Source: Amycolatopsis vancoresmycina
GTDB taxonomy: Bacteria > Actinomycetota > Actinomycetes > Mycobacteriales > Pseudonocardiaceae
Assembly (NCBI RefSeq): GCF_000716785.1
Contig: NZ_JNYY01000002.1
Coordinates: 464,316-528,315 of the forward strand
Direction of reading: 5' to 3'
DNA length: 64,000 bases
Shown piece after piece: positions 7,817 to 15,699 of the stretch. Position 1 is the first letter of the stretch. Every line of letters begins with the position of its first letter. A program made the position numbers and the translations under genes. The notes beneath the pieces are model-generated. The model did not search any database. It worked only from the letters and a program-made list of their open reading frames with translations, and was not told the origin of the DNA.

Positions 7817-7834
7817 GGAGTGAGTGCTCACTCC
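7817..7834. promoter_or_regulatory. Probable TetR operator of the ABC exporter operon
   Basis: GGAGTGAGTGCTCACTCC has perfect 8-bp arms around a two-base centre and ends 14 bp before the TetR start codon. Size and symmetry fit a TetR dimer site. Confidence 0.65.
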
Positions 7835-7849
7835 GTCAAATGGGTAAAA

Positions 7850-7877
7850 GTGAAGGCCGCCCGAAAGCGGCCCTCAC
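7850..7877 (-). terminator. Hairpin terminator of the bkd operon
   Basis: GTGAAGGCCGC and GCGGCCCTCAC pair over 11 positions (one G-T) with a six-base loop, just after the E2 stop on the minus strand. Confidence 0.6.
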
Positions 7878-7887
7878 CTGGAGAAAC

Positions 7888-9210
7888 TCAGTACGTCATG
7901 GCCATCGCCGGGTCGGCCAAGAGGGCGCCGACGTCGGCCAGGAACTCCGAACCCTGCTGGCCGTCGACCACGCGGTGGTCGAAGCTCAGCGACAGCTGGA
8001 GCACCTTCCGGACCTTGATCTCGCCGTCGACCACCCACGGCTGGTCCTTGATCGCGCCGAGGCACAGGATCGCGGACTCCCCCGGGTTGATGATCGGCGT
8101 TCCCGTGTCGACGCCGAACACGCCCACGTTGGTGATCGTGATCGTGCCGTTCGCCATGTCCGCCGGGGACGTCTTGCCTTCGCGAGCCGTCTCGGTGAGC
8201 GCCGTCAGGGCGTTCGCCAGCTCCTTCAGCGACATCGAGTCGGCGTCGCGGACCTTCGGCACGATCAGGCCCCGCGGGGTGGCCGCGGCGATCCCGAGGT
8301 GCACGTAGTCCTTGTAGACGATCTCCTGCGCCGCTTCGTCCCAGACCGCGTTGACGTCCGGGGTGCGCTTCGCCGCCAGGCACACGGCCTTGGCCGCGAA
8401 CGTCAGCGGCGTGACCTTGACCCCGGCGAACTCCCGCGACTTCTTCAGCTTCTCGCGGAACTCCATCATCGGCGTGACGTCGATGGTCAGGAACTCTGTG
8501 ACGTGCGGAGCGGTGTACGCGCTCTGCACCATCGCGGCCGCGGTGGCCTTGCGGACGCCCTTGATCGGGACGCGCCGCTCCCGCGACCCGCTGTCCACAG
8601 CGGGTGCGACTGGAGTCCCGTTTGCGGCGCGCTCGACATCATCACGCGTGATGACGCCGCCGGACGCGGTGCCGGTCAGCGCGTGCAGATCGACGCCGAG
8701 GTCCTTCGCGAGCTTCCGCACCGGCGGCTTCGCCAGCGGGACGTACCCACCGCGCGGAGCAGCCGGGGCAGGCGCAACCGGGGCAGGAACCGGAGGAGCG
8801 GCGACCGCAGCAGCCGGAGCGGGAGCGGCCGGAGCAGCACCCTTCCGGGCCCGCCGCTGCGTGACCACGGCCTTGGAGCCGTACCCGACCAGCGGCTTCA
8901 TCTCCTCTTCCGCCTCGGCGGGCGCGGGAGCAGCAGCGGTAGGCGCGGGAGCGGCCGCGCCGCCGGGGTCGATGTCGATGGTGAGGATCGGCGTGCCGAC
9001 CTCCACCGTCTGGCCCGGCTCGACGTGCAGTTCCGTGACGACCCCGGCCCACGGGATCGGCAGCTCGACGGCGGCCTTCGCGGTCTCGATCTCGACCACG
9101 ATCTGGTTCACCGTCACGGTGTCGCCTGGCTTGACGTGCCAGGACAGGATGTCGGCTTCGGTCAGCCCCTCCGCCGTGTCGGCCAAGGGGAACTGTTTGA
9201 ACGTAGGCAT
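7888..9210 (-). CDS. bkdC: Branched-chain 2-oxoacid dehydrogenase E2 (dihydrolipoyl acyltransferase)
   Basis: 440 residues. Residues 1-80 are one lipoyl domain with the attachment lysine in EIETAKAAVELP. An Ala/Pro-rich linker follows, then a peripheral-subunit-binding domain (PPVRKLAKDLGVDLHALTGT, GGVITRDDVERAA) near 160-195. The catalytic domain fills about 215-440 and ends with the active-site pattern SFDHRVVDGQQGSEFL. It moves acyl groups from E1 to CoA in the oxidative decarboxylation of branched-chain oxoacids, supplying starters for branched fatty acids and polyketides. It is the last gene of the E1alpha-E1beta-E2 operon; no E3 gene is present, so E3 must come from elsewhere. The closely related pyruvate type cannot be fully excluded. 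Confidence 0.9.
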   Translation of the reverse strand: MPTFKQFPLADTAEGLTEADILSWHVKPGDTVTVNQIVVEIETAKAAVELPIPWAGVVTELHVEPGQTVEVGTPILTIDIDPGGAAAPAPTAAAPAPAEAEEEMKPLVGYGSKAVVTQRRARKGAAPAAPAPAAAVAAPPVPAPVAPAPAAPRGGYVPLAKPPVRKLAKDLGVDLHALTGTASGGVITRDDVERAANGTPVAPAVDSGSRERRVPIKGVRKATAAAMVQSAYTAPHVTEFLTIDVTPMMEFREKLKKSREFAGVKVTPLTFAAKAVCLAAKRTPDVNAVWDEAAQEIVYKDYVHLGIAAATPRGLIVPKVRDADSMSLKELANALTALTETAREGKTSPADMANGTITITNVGVFGVDTGTPIINPGESAILCLGAIKDQPWVVDGEIKVRKVLQLSLSFDHRVVDGQQGSEFLADVGALLADPAMAMTY

Positions 9211-9226
9211 TGCGCGGAAATCCCCC

Positions 9227-10219
9227 TTACCAGTTGAGCGAGCGGTCGACGGCGTGCAGCACCCGGTCGAGGTCGGGGAGGTAGTGCTCCTCGAGCTTGG
9301 CCGGCGGGTACGGCGTGTCGAACCCGGTCACCCGGAGGACGGGCGCTTCCAGCGAGTAGAAGCACTCCTGCTGGACGCGCGCGGCGATCTCCGACGTCAG
9401 CGACGACTCCGACGGCGCCTCCGACAGCGCGATCAGCCGTCCGGTCTTGCGCACCGACTCGAACACCGGGCCGAGATCCAGCGGCGAGAGCGTGCGCAGG
9501 TCGATGACCTCGAGGGACTTGCCTTCGTCCTCGGCCGCGGCGGCCGCGTCGAGGGCGACCTTCACCGATGGTCCGTACGCGACGACCGTCGCCGTCGTGC
9601 CTTCGCGGACGACCTGCGACGAAAAGCACGGGACCGGCGTTCCGGCTACATCGATCTCCGCGCGCAGCGCGCCCGAGTGGTACAGCCGCTTCGGCTCGAA
9701 GAACAGCACCGGGTCGTCGGACTTGATCGCCTGCTGGATGCCCCAATAGGCGTCGACGGCGTTCGAGATGGACACGACCTTGAGGCCCGGGATGTGCGCG
9801 AACAGCGACTCCGGCGACTCCGAGTGGTGCTCGACCGCGCCGATCCCGCCGCCGAACGGCACCCGGATCACGACCGGCATCTTGATCTTGCCCTGCGTCC
9901 GGTAGTGCAGTTTCGCCAGCTGCGACGAGATCTGGTCGAAGCCGGGGAAGATGAAGCCCTCGAACTGGATCTCGCACACCGGCCGGAAGCCGCGCACGGC
10001 CAGGCCGACCGCGGTGCCGATGATGCCCGACTCGGCGAGCGGCGTGTCCAGCACGCGCTGCTCGCCGAAGTCCTTCTGCAGGCCGTCGGTGATCCGGAAG
10101 ACGCCGCCGAGCTTGCCGACGTCCTCGCCCATGATCAGGACCTTGGGGTCCTCTTCCATCGCGCGGCGGAGGCCGAGGTTGAGGGCCTTGCCGATGGTGA
10201 GTTTCTGGAGGTCGGTCAT
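9227..10219 (-). CDS. bkdB: 2-oxoacid dehydrogenase E1 beta subunit
   Basis: 330 residues, the usual E1beta length. The N-terminal half carries the thiamine-diphosphate partner region (LTIGKALNLGLRRAMEEDPK, VLIMGEDVGKLGGVFRIT) and TPLAESGIIGTAVGLAVRG. The C-terminal transketolase domain has VIDLRTLSPLDLGPV. Together with E1alpha it forms the alpha2beta2 decarboxylase. Its ATG shares one base with the stop of the E1alpha gene (TGATG), giving translational coupling. The E2 gene follows after 16 bp. Confidence 0.93.
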   Translation of the reverse strand: MTDLQKLTIGKALNLGLRRAMEEDPKVLIMGEDVGKLGGVFRITDGLQKDFGEQRVLDTPLAESGIIGTAVGLAVRGFRPVCEIQFEGFIFPGFDQISSQLAKLHYRTQGKIKMPVVIRVPFGGGIGAVEHHSESPESLFAHIPGLKVVSISNAVDAYWGIQQAIKSDDPVLFFEPKRLYHSGALRAEIDVAGTPVPCFSSQVVREGTTATVVAYGPSVKVALDAAAAAEDEGKSLEVIDLRTLSPLDLGPVFESVRKTGRLIALSEAPSESSLTSEIAARVQQECFYSLEAPVLRVTGFDTPYPPAKLEEHYLPDLDRVLHAVDRSLNW

Positions 10220-11424
10220 CAGTGCTCACCCGCCGAGACGAAGCCGTCGAGGTAGGACAGGAACTCTTCGCGCTGCGCCTCCAGCACCGGGTTGCCCTCG
10301 GCGTAGACGTTGCTGAAGATCCGCTCCGGCGGTGGTTCCGGCATGTTGAACGTGTACTCGCGCAGGTCGGCGGCGAAGGCGTCCGCCTCGGCCTGGACGC
10401 TGTCGAAGAACGCCTGGTCGGCGCCGCCGCCGCGGGCGAGGAACGCGCGGACGCGCTCGATCGGGTCCTTGAGCTTCCACTCCTCCAGCTCGTCGGAGAG
10501 GCGGTAGCGGGTGGGGTCGTCGGTCGTCGTGTGCGCGTCCATCCGGTAGGTGAACGCCTCGATCAGGACCGGGCCGTTGCCGTGGCGGCACTCGTCGAGC
10601 GCCCAGCGGGACACCGCGAGGCAGGCCAGGACGTCGTTGCCGTCGACGCGGATGCCGGGGAAGCCGTAGCCGCGGGCGCGCTGGTACAGCGGCAGGCGCG
10701 ACTGGCGCTCGGTCGGCTCGGAGATCGCCCACTGGTTGTTCTGGCAGAAGAACACCAGCGGCGCGTCGTAGACGGCGGCCCAGACGAAGCCTTCGTGCAC
10801 GTCACCCTGCGAAGTCGCTCCGTCACCGAAGTAGCAGATGGTGGCTTCGCCGTCGTCGTCGCCGACCTTGCCTTCGAACTTCTGGCCCATCGCGTAGCCG
10901 GCGGCGTTGAGCACCTGGTTGCCGATCACGATGGTGTACGGGTGGAAGCCGGTGCCCTGGTAGTCCCAGCCGCTGTGGTCGGTGCAGCGGAAAATGCCCA
11001 GCAGGTCCTTCATGTCGACCCCGCGCGTGTACGCGACGCCGTGCTCGCGGTAGCTGGGGAACGCCATGTCGTTCGCCTTGAGGGCGCGGCCGGAGCCGAT
11101 CTGCGCGGCCTCCTGGCCGAGCAGCGGGACCCAGATGCCCAGCTGGCCCTGGCGCTGCATGGCGTTCGCTTCGCGGTCGGCCCGCCGGACCAGCACCATG
11201 TCGCGGTACAGCCCGCGGAGTGCTTCGGCGTCGATGTCGTCGACGTACTTGTCGAACTGGGGCGACGGGACCCGTTCGCCTTCGGGGGTGAGCAGCTGAG
11301 TCAGCTCAGCGCCACCTTCGCTCGTCGCTCGCAACCCGGCGATCACCTGCTCGGGGGACGGTTGGGCCGCTACCGCGGCCGGCCCGTCGCCGGGCTCCGG
11401 GTGCGTCCACTGTTCGGACGGCAT
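10219..11424 (-). CDS. bkdA: 2-oxoacid dehydrogenase E1 alpha subunit
   Basis: 401 residues from ATG 11424, which has GAGGAG seven bases upstream; an open frame continues further upstream but lacks a better start. The thiamine-diphosphate motif reads GDGATSQGDVHEGFVWAA and then VFFCQNNQWAISEPT. AFPSYREHG and FTYRMDAHTTTDDPTRYR match the branched-chain (rather than pyruvate) E1alpha type. The acidic and Pro-rich first 40 residues are typical of actinomycete copies. It is the first gene of the operon. In Streptomyces such operons often have an Lrp-type BkdR beside them; none is seen here. Confidence 0.92.
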   Translation of the reverse strand: MPSEQWTHPEPGDGPAAVAAQPSPEQVIAGLRATSEGGAELTQLLTPEGERVPSPQFDKYVDDIDAEALRGLYRDMVLVRRADREANAMQRQGQLGIWVPLLGQEAAQIGSGRALKANDMAFPSYREHGVAYTRGVDMKDLLGIFRCTDHSGWDYQGTGFHPYTIVIGNQVLNAAGYAMGQKFEGKVGDDDGEATICYFGDGATSQGDVHEGFVWAAVYDAPLVFFCQNNQWAISEPTERQSRLPLYQRARGYGFPGIRVDGNDVLACLAVSRWALDECRHGNGPVLIEAFTYRMDAHTTTDDPTRYRLSDELEEWKLKDPIERVRAFLARGGGADQAFFDSVQAEADAFAADLREYTFNMPEPPPERIFSNVYAEGNPVLEAQREEFLSYLDGFVSAGEH

Positions 11425-11795
11425 GCGCAGTACTCCTCGGTGTCGGTGCCTCTGGCGGCCGCTTGTGGCGACCACAGCGACTGCACCGGCGGGGACCAGC
11501 GCGTCGGGTCCGAAGCGCTCAGTCACCGTCGGCGTTGACGGTTCACGCGGACATCCTGGCACGAAGGCCGCCGCCGTGGTGAGACGCGGTTGCTGATTTG
11601 TTGCTGAGAAACCCGTGCTGAACAGGGAAAACGCTTGGAAGCCCGAGCATCGGAACTACGAGAGTTGGGGATCACCGGTAACGCTCACCAGGGTCGTGAG
11701 TGGTAAGGCGAGTTCTAACTCGCCTTACCACTCACGAGGCGTGAGGCGGGGTTGTGATGTGCGGCACTGTCGGACCCCCGTGGCACGATGGCGGT
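11425..11795. other. Divergent intergenic region between bkdA and the M20 peptidase
   Basis: No gene is supported in these 371 bases. It holds a direct repeat TTGCTGA at 11590-11596 and 11601-11607 (11-bp period) on the bkd side and the 44-bp palindrome at 11694-11737 on the peptidase side. The region must contain both promoters, but I see no clear -35/-10 pair. Confidence 0.6.
11694..11737. repeat. Perfect 21-bp-arm palindrome with two-base centre
   Basis: Arms 11694-11714 and 11717-11737 are exact complements (TCGTGAGTGGTAAGGCGAGT... reads the same on both strands) around CT. It lies between divergent genes, 58 bp before the peptidase start, so it is not an ordinary terminator. The likely explanations are a dispersed intergenic repeat, a regulator site or a cruciform-forming element. 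Confidence 0.9.
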
Positions 11796-13217
11796 GTGGA
11801 GCAGAAATCCGTGCGTGAATCCGTCGTGTCGTCGTGGACCAACGACGTCATCCCGAGCCTGTCCGGACTGGTGGCGATCCCCGCCTTGTCCCCGGCCTTC
11901 GACGCCGAATGGGCGAAGAGCGGCCACCTGGCCGCCGCCGTCGGCCACGTCCGCGAGTGGATCGCCGGGCGTGACCTGCCCGGCGCCACCCTCGAGGTCG
12001 TCCAGCTCGAAGACCGGACCCCGCTGCTGCTCGTCGACGTCCCGGCGACCCCGGGCGCGGCGGACAAGGGCACCGTCCTGATGTACGGCCACCTCGACAA
12101 GCAACCCCCGGTGGGCGGCTGGTCCGAGGGCCTCGGCCCGTGGACGCCGGTGATCCGCGACGGCCGCCTGTACGGCCGCGGGTCCGTCGACGACGGCTAC
12201 TCCGGCTATGCGGCGACGACGGCGATCGAAGCCGTGCACGCGGCCGGCGGCGAGCACGCCCGGATCGTGCTGCTGCTGGAGACCGGCGAGGAGTCCGGCA
12301 GCCCCGACCTGCCCGCCTACGTCGAGCACCTGGCCGACCGGATCGGCGACGTCTCGCTGGTGGTCTGCCTCGACGCCGGCGGCAGCGACTACGAGCGGTT
12401 GTGGCTGGTCACGAGCCTGCGCGGGATGCTGCACCTCGACGTCACCGTGCAGCTGCTCGGCTCGGCGCAGCACTCCGGCGTCGCCAGCGGCGTCGTCGCG
12501 AGCTCGTTCCGGATCCTGCGGCACCTGATCGAACGCCTCGAGGACAGCGCGACCGGCGAGCTGCTGCTGGACGAGCTCAAGGTCGACGTCCCGGCGAACC
12601 GGCTGGCGGAGCTCAAGGCCGTCTCGCAGGACTTCCCGGAGGCGCTGTCGAAGGCGTTCCCGCTGGTCGAAGGCGGGCGCGTGATCACGGAAGACGCGCT
12701 GGAGCTGATGCTCAACAACGCCTGGCGCCCGACACTGTCGGTGATCGGCGCCGACGGCTTCCCGAAGCCCGCCGACGCCGGCAACGTGCTTCGCGAGAGC
12801 ACCACGCTCACCCTGAGCTTCCGGCTGCCGCCGACGGCCGACGCCGAGAAGGCGCTCGAAGCCGTGAAGAAGGCCCTGACCACCGACGTCCCGTACGGCG
12901 CGAAGGTCACCTTCAGCGACAACCCGCAGGCGGAGAACGGCTGGAACGCGCCGACCGAATCGCCGTGGCTGACGACGGCCCTGCGCACGGTCAGCGACGA
13001 GGTGTTCGGCCGCCCCCACCGCGCGACCGGCATGGGTGGCTCGATCCCGTTCATGGGCCTGCTCTCGCGGAAGTTCCCGGCGGCGCAGTTCCTGGTCACC
13101 GGGGCGTGCGGGGCCGACTCGAACATCCACGTGCCGGACGAGTGGCTGCACCTGGACTACGCGCAGCAGGTCACCGAGGCCGTCGCGCACATCCTGGACG
13201 CGCACGCCCGCGGCTAG
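11796..13217 (+). CDS. M20 family metallopeptidase (dipeptidase type)
   Basis: 473 residues from GTG 11796. Zinc-binding residues of the M20 family are visible in order: H in MYGHLDKQPP, D in YGRGSVDDGYSGY, the catalytic EE in ETGEESGS, D in CLDAGGSDY and the late H in SNIHVPDEW. The dimerisation domain is inserted between about residues 195 and 365 and contains HSGVASGVVASSF. No signal peptide is seen, so it should be cytoplasmic and cut dipeptides or N-acylated amino acids. A weak -10-like CACGAT lies six bases before the start, which would make it leaderless. Its last four bases overlap the convergent TetR gene. Confidence 0.9.
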   Translation: MEQKSVRESVVSSWTNDVIPSLSGLVAIPALSPAFDAEWAKSGHLAAAVGHVREWIAGRDLPGATLEVVQLEDRTPLLLVDVPATPGAADKGTVLMYGHLDKQPPVGGWSEGLGPWTPVIRDGRLYGRGSVDDGYSGYAATTAIEAVHAAGGEHARIVLLLETGEESGSPDLPAYVEHLADRIGDVSLVVCLDAGGSDYERLWLVTSLRGMLHLDVTVQLLGSAQHSGVASGVVASSFRILRHLIERLEDSATGELLLDELKVDVPANRLAELKAVSQDFPEALSKAFPLVEGGRVITEDALELMLNNAWRPTLSVIGADGFPKPADAGNVLRESTTLTLSFRLPPTADAEKALEAVKKALTTDVPYGAKVTFSDNPQAENGWNAPTESPWLTTALRTVSDEVFGRPHRATGMGGSIPFMGLLSRKFPAAQFLVTGACGADSNIHVPDEWLHLDYAQQVTEAVAHILDAHARG

Positions 13218-13774
13218 CGGCAAGCCGCCCGGAACGCTTCGGCGGCTTCGTCGAGGTAGGCCGGGAACTCGCGGTCACCGCCCGAGTCGATCCAGCGGTC
13301 GAAGGCGTCGCCGAGGACGATCGCCGCGACCTGCGCGGCCGGTTTCGCCAGCTCGGGCGGTGTTCCCCGCCGCTCGAGCGCGTCCCGGATCGCCGTCGTG
13401 ATCGCCGCGCCCTTGCTCCGCTCGCGTTCGCGGAGCTCGGGCGTGGCCGCGATGACCGCCCGGCGTTCGGGCGACGGGTCGACGAGCTGCGTGACCCGCG
13501 TGCCGACCTCGGCCAACGCCGTGAGCGCCGTCCTCAACGGTGACTCGCCTTCTTCGGCGGCGAGCACGGCTTCGGCGACGGCGGGCGGCAGCTGCTCCGC
13601 GCCCGCGAAAAGGACTTCGCGCTTGTCGGGGAAGTAGCGGAAGTACGAGCGGCGCGTGATCCCGGCGCGCTCGGCGATCTGCGTGATCGTGACGGCGTCG
13701 TAGCCGTGCTCGGCGTACAGCTCCAGCGCGGCTTTCCGCAGCCGGTCCGCGGTCCCGGGATCCCATCTGGCCAC
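13214..13774 (-). CDS. TetR-family regulator, divergent from the saccharopine-dehydrogenase-like gene
   Basis: 186 residues from GTG 13774. The HTH is near the N-terminus (LRKAALELYAEHGYDAVTIT, QIAERAGITRRSYFRYFPDK). The C-terminal domain ends with AIVLGDAFDRWIDSGGD. A TAGGCT -10 box lies just before the start. The divergent spacer carries a 22-bp perfect inverted repeat, so it probably represses itself and the oxidoreductase gene at 13856. Confidence 0.9.
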   Translation of the reverse strand: MARWDPGTADRLRKAALELYAEHGYDAVTITQIAERAGITRRSYFRYFPDKREVLFAGAEQLPPAVAEAVLAAEEGESPLRTALTALAEVGTRVTQLVDPSPERRAVIAATPELRERERSKGAAITTAIRDALERRGTPPELAKPAAQVAAIVLGDAFDRWIDSGGDREFPAYLDEAAEAFRAACR

Positions 13775-13787
13775 GCCTCAGCCTAGC

Positions 13788-13843
13788 TGACGTCTCAGTG
13801 TGTCATCACGTGCTAGCCTCGGTGATGACACACTGAGACGTCA
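13788..13843. promoter_or_regulatory. Long inverted-repeat operator shared by divergent TetR and oxidoreductase genes
   Basis: Arms 13788-13809 and 13822-13843 (TGACGTCTCAGTGTGTCATC...) are perfect 22-bp complements with a 12-base centre. TAGCCT/TAGGCT -10 boxes for the two directions sit in the centre and beside one arm. This would allow two TetR dimers, or one tetramer, to block both promoters. Confidence 0.8.
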
Positions 13844-13855
13844 CTGGAGGAAACC

Positions 13856-14860
13856 GTGGAGATCTGGGTTCTCGGCGCGCTGGGCCGCACCGGCCGGGCC
13901 ATCACCGCCGAACTCGAGCGCCGGGGCCTGCCGGGCGTGCTGGTCGGGCGCAACCGGGACGGCCTGGCAGCGACCGGCGCGAATTTCGTCGTCGCCGACG
14001 GCGTCGAGGCGATGGCGGCGGAGATCCGGCGGCGGCGGCCGACGGTGGTCATCAACACGATCGGCGAGTACGCCGCCACGGCCCCGGCGCTCGCCCGGGC
14101 CTGCCTGCCCGGCGGCCACTACGTGGACATGGCCGCGGACCTCGTCGCCGTCCAGGGGCTGCTGGACCTGCACGACGAGGCCCTGACCGGCGGCAGCACG
14201 TTCGTGACCGGCGCCGGGTTCGGCGTCCTGGCCACTGAGGCCGTCGTCGCGAAGCTGTGCGAGGGACGTGACACGCCGAGCCGCGTCCAGGTCGACGCGC
14301 TGGCCTCCGTCGCCACCGAAGAAGGGGCCGTGGGAGTCGCGCTGGCCGCCAGCATCGTCGACGCCATGACCGCGGTCTCGGCCCGGGGCGCGAAGCCGCG
14401 CACCCTCGTGTTGCCGGACGGCGAGACGGCGAAGGTGGCGGGCATCCCCTCGGGCGAGCTGATCGCCGCCCAGCGCGCGTCCGGCGCCTCGGACGTCACG
14501 GTCTTCTCCGGGCTGGCCCCGACCGCTCCGGTGGTCCGGGCCCTGCTCCCGCTGCTCGGCCGGGTGGTGTCGATCCCGGCGGTGCGCCGGTTCGCCGTCC
14601 AGCGGCTCGCGGCGGTCCGCACGAAGGCAGCGCCCCGACCCCGCACGCACACGTGGGGGCACGCGGTGGTGACGTGGCCCGACGGCTCGGCCCGGGAAGG
14701 CTGGCTGCGCGCGGACGAAGCCATGGATTTCACGGCGGCGGTGGTGGCCGAAACGGCGGCCCGGCTGGCCCGCGGCGAGGGCAAGCCGGGCGCCCACACA
14801 CCGGCGTCGGCCCTCGGCGCGGAGGTGGCGGAAGCGGCCGGCGGGACCTTCTTGCTCTAG
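13856..14860 (+). CDS. Saccharopine-dehydrogenase-like NAD(P)-binding protein
   Basis: 334 residues from GTG 13856, preceded by GGAGG. The start is a Rossmann fold: MEIWVLGALGRTGRAITAEL with GALGRTG as the dinucleotide loop, and LVGRN after strand two. VINTIGEY and PGGHYVDMAAD follow, as in saccharopine-dehydrogenase-like or trans-acting enoyl-reductase-like proteins. GAGFGVLATEAV marks the second domain. The substrate is unknown. It is the only gene downstream of the shared operator, so it is the probable regulatory target of the TetR gene. Its last four bases overlap the convergent transglutaminase gene. Confidence 0.82.
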   Translation: MEIWVLGALGRTGRAITAELERRGLPGVLVGRNRDGLAATGANFVVADGVEAMAAEIRRRRPTVVINTIGEYAATAPALARACLPGGHYVDMAADLVAVQGLLDLHDEALTGGSTFVTGAGFGVLATEAVVAKLCEGRDTPSRVQVDALASVATEEGAVGVALAASIVDAMTAVSARGAKPRTLVLPDGETAKVAGIPSGELIAAQRASGASDVTVFSGLAPTAPVVRALLPLLGRVVSIPAVRRFAVQRLAAVRTKAAPRPRTHTWGHAVVTWPDGSAREGWLRADEAMDFTAAVVAETAARLARGEGKPGAHTPASALGAEVAEAAGGTFLL

Positions 14861-15699
14861 GCCAGCCGGGTCAGGTGCACCGAGACGTCCAAAGTGGACT
14901 GACCGCCCCCGGTGAAGATCCCCTTCAACGGCGCCACGTCCGCGTAGTCCCGGCCCATCGCCACCCACACGTGCCGCGGCCCCACCGGGATCGCGTTCGT
15001 CGGGTCGTACGCCCACCACCCGCCGGTCCAGACGTCGACCCACGCGTGGGACTCGCCTTCGACCACCTCGCCGAGCTTCGCGTCCGGCTTGGTGTGCAGG
15101 TACCCCGACACGTACCGCGCCGGCACGCCGATCGCGCGCAGCATCACCAGCGTCACGTGCGCGAAGTCCTGGCACACGCCTTCACGCGCTTGCCAGGCGT
15201 CCGTCGCCGTCGAATGGACGCCGGTGGTGCCCGGCTGGTACTTGAGCTGCTTGTTCACCCACTCGCACACCGCGAGCACCGCGTCCGCCGGGTCCAGGCC
15301 CGTCCGCAGCGCGCGGGCCTCCCGCGCCAGCTCGGGGTCGTGCGGGGTGTAGTCGGTCGGGGTCAGGTACTCCGTGCGGTGGTCGACGACCGTCTCGGAC
15401 CGCAGGTCCTTCCACGACGCCGTGCGGATCGGCTCGGCCTCGTCCGCCGTCTCGACCACCGACGTCGCCAGCACGGCGAACTCCGTGTGCGGTGCGTGGA
15501 GGTCGAACGACGTCACGACCGTGCCCCAGTAGTCGGTGTACCGGTAGGCGCGGGTGGCCGGGGTCGTCTCGATGCGCGTCGCGACCGTCGTCTGGCGGCG
15601 GTCGGAGCGCGGGGTCAGCCGGGCCTCGTTGTACGACTGCGTCGCCGGTGTCGCGTACCGGTAGCCCGTCCGGTGCGCCACGCGCAGCTGCCACGTCAC
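14857..15699 (-). CDS. Transglutaminase-like cysteine protease-fold protein
   Basis: 280 residues from GTG 15699, which overlaps the previous gene's stop as GTGA. Residues 1-100 are the N-terminal beta domain of bacterial transglutaminase-like proteins (LRVAHRTGYRYATPATQSYN). The catalytic core has Cys in REGVCQDFAHVTLVMLRAIG, His in VEGESHAWVDVWTGGWWAYD and Asp in DPTN. It is the last gene of a three-gene set (ATP-grasp, alpha-E, transglutaminase) found widely in bacteria and proposed in comparative genomics to make or process a peptide. The substrate is unknown. Confidence 0.9.
   Translation of the reverse strand: MTWQLRVAHRTGYRYATPATQSYNEARLTPRSDRRQTTVATRIETTPATRAYRYTDYWGTVVTSFDLHAPHTEFAVLATSVVETADEAEPIRTASWKDLRSETVVDHRTEYLTPTDYTPHDPELAREARALRTGLDPADAVLAVCEWVNKQLKYQPGTTGVHSTATDAWQAREGVCQDFAHVTLVMLRAIGVPARYVSGYLHTKPDAKLGEVVEGESHAWVDVWTGGWWAYDPTNAIPVGPRHVWVAMGRDYADVAPLKGIFTGGGQSTLDVSVHLTRLA

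Noticed and set aside
11615..11818. 67-codon frame over the 44-bp palindrome
   Set aside because: No ribosome site, no conserved-looking sequence, and it runs through the palindrome.
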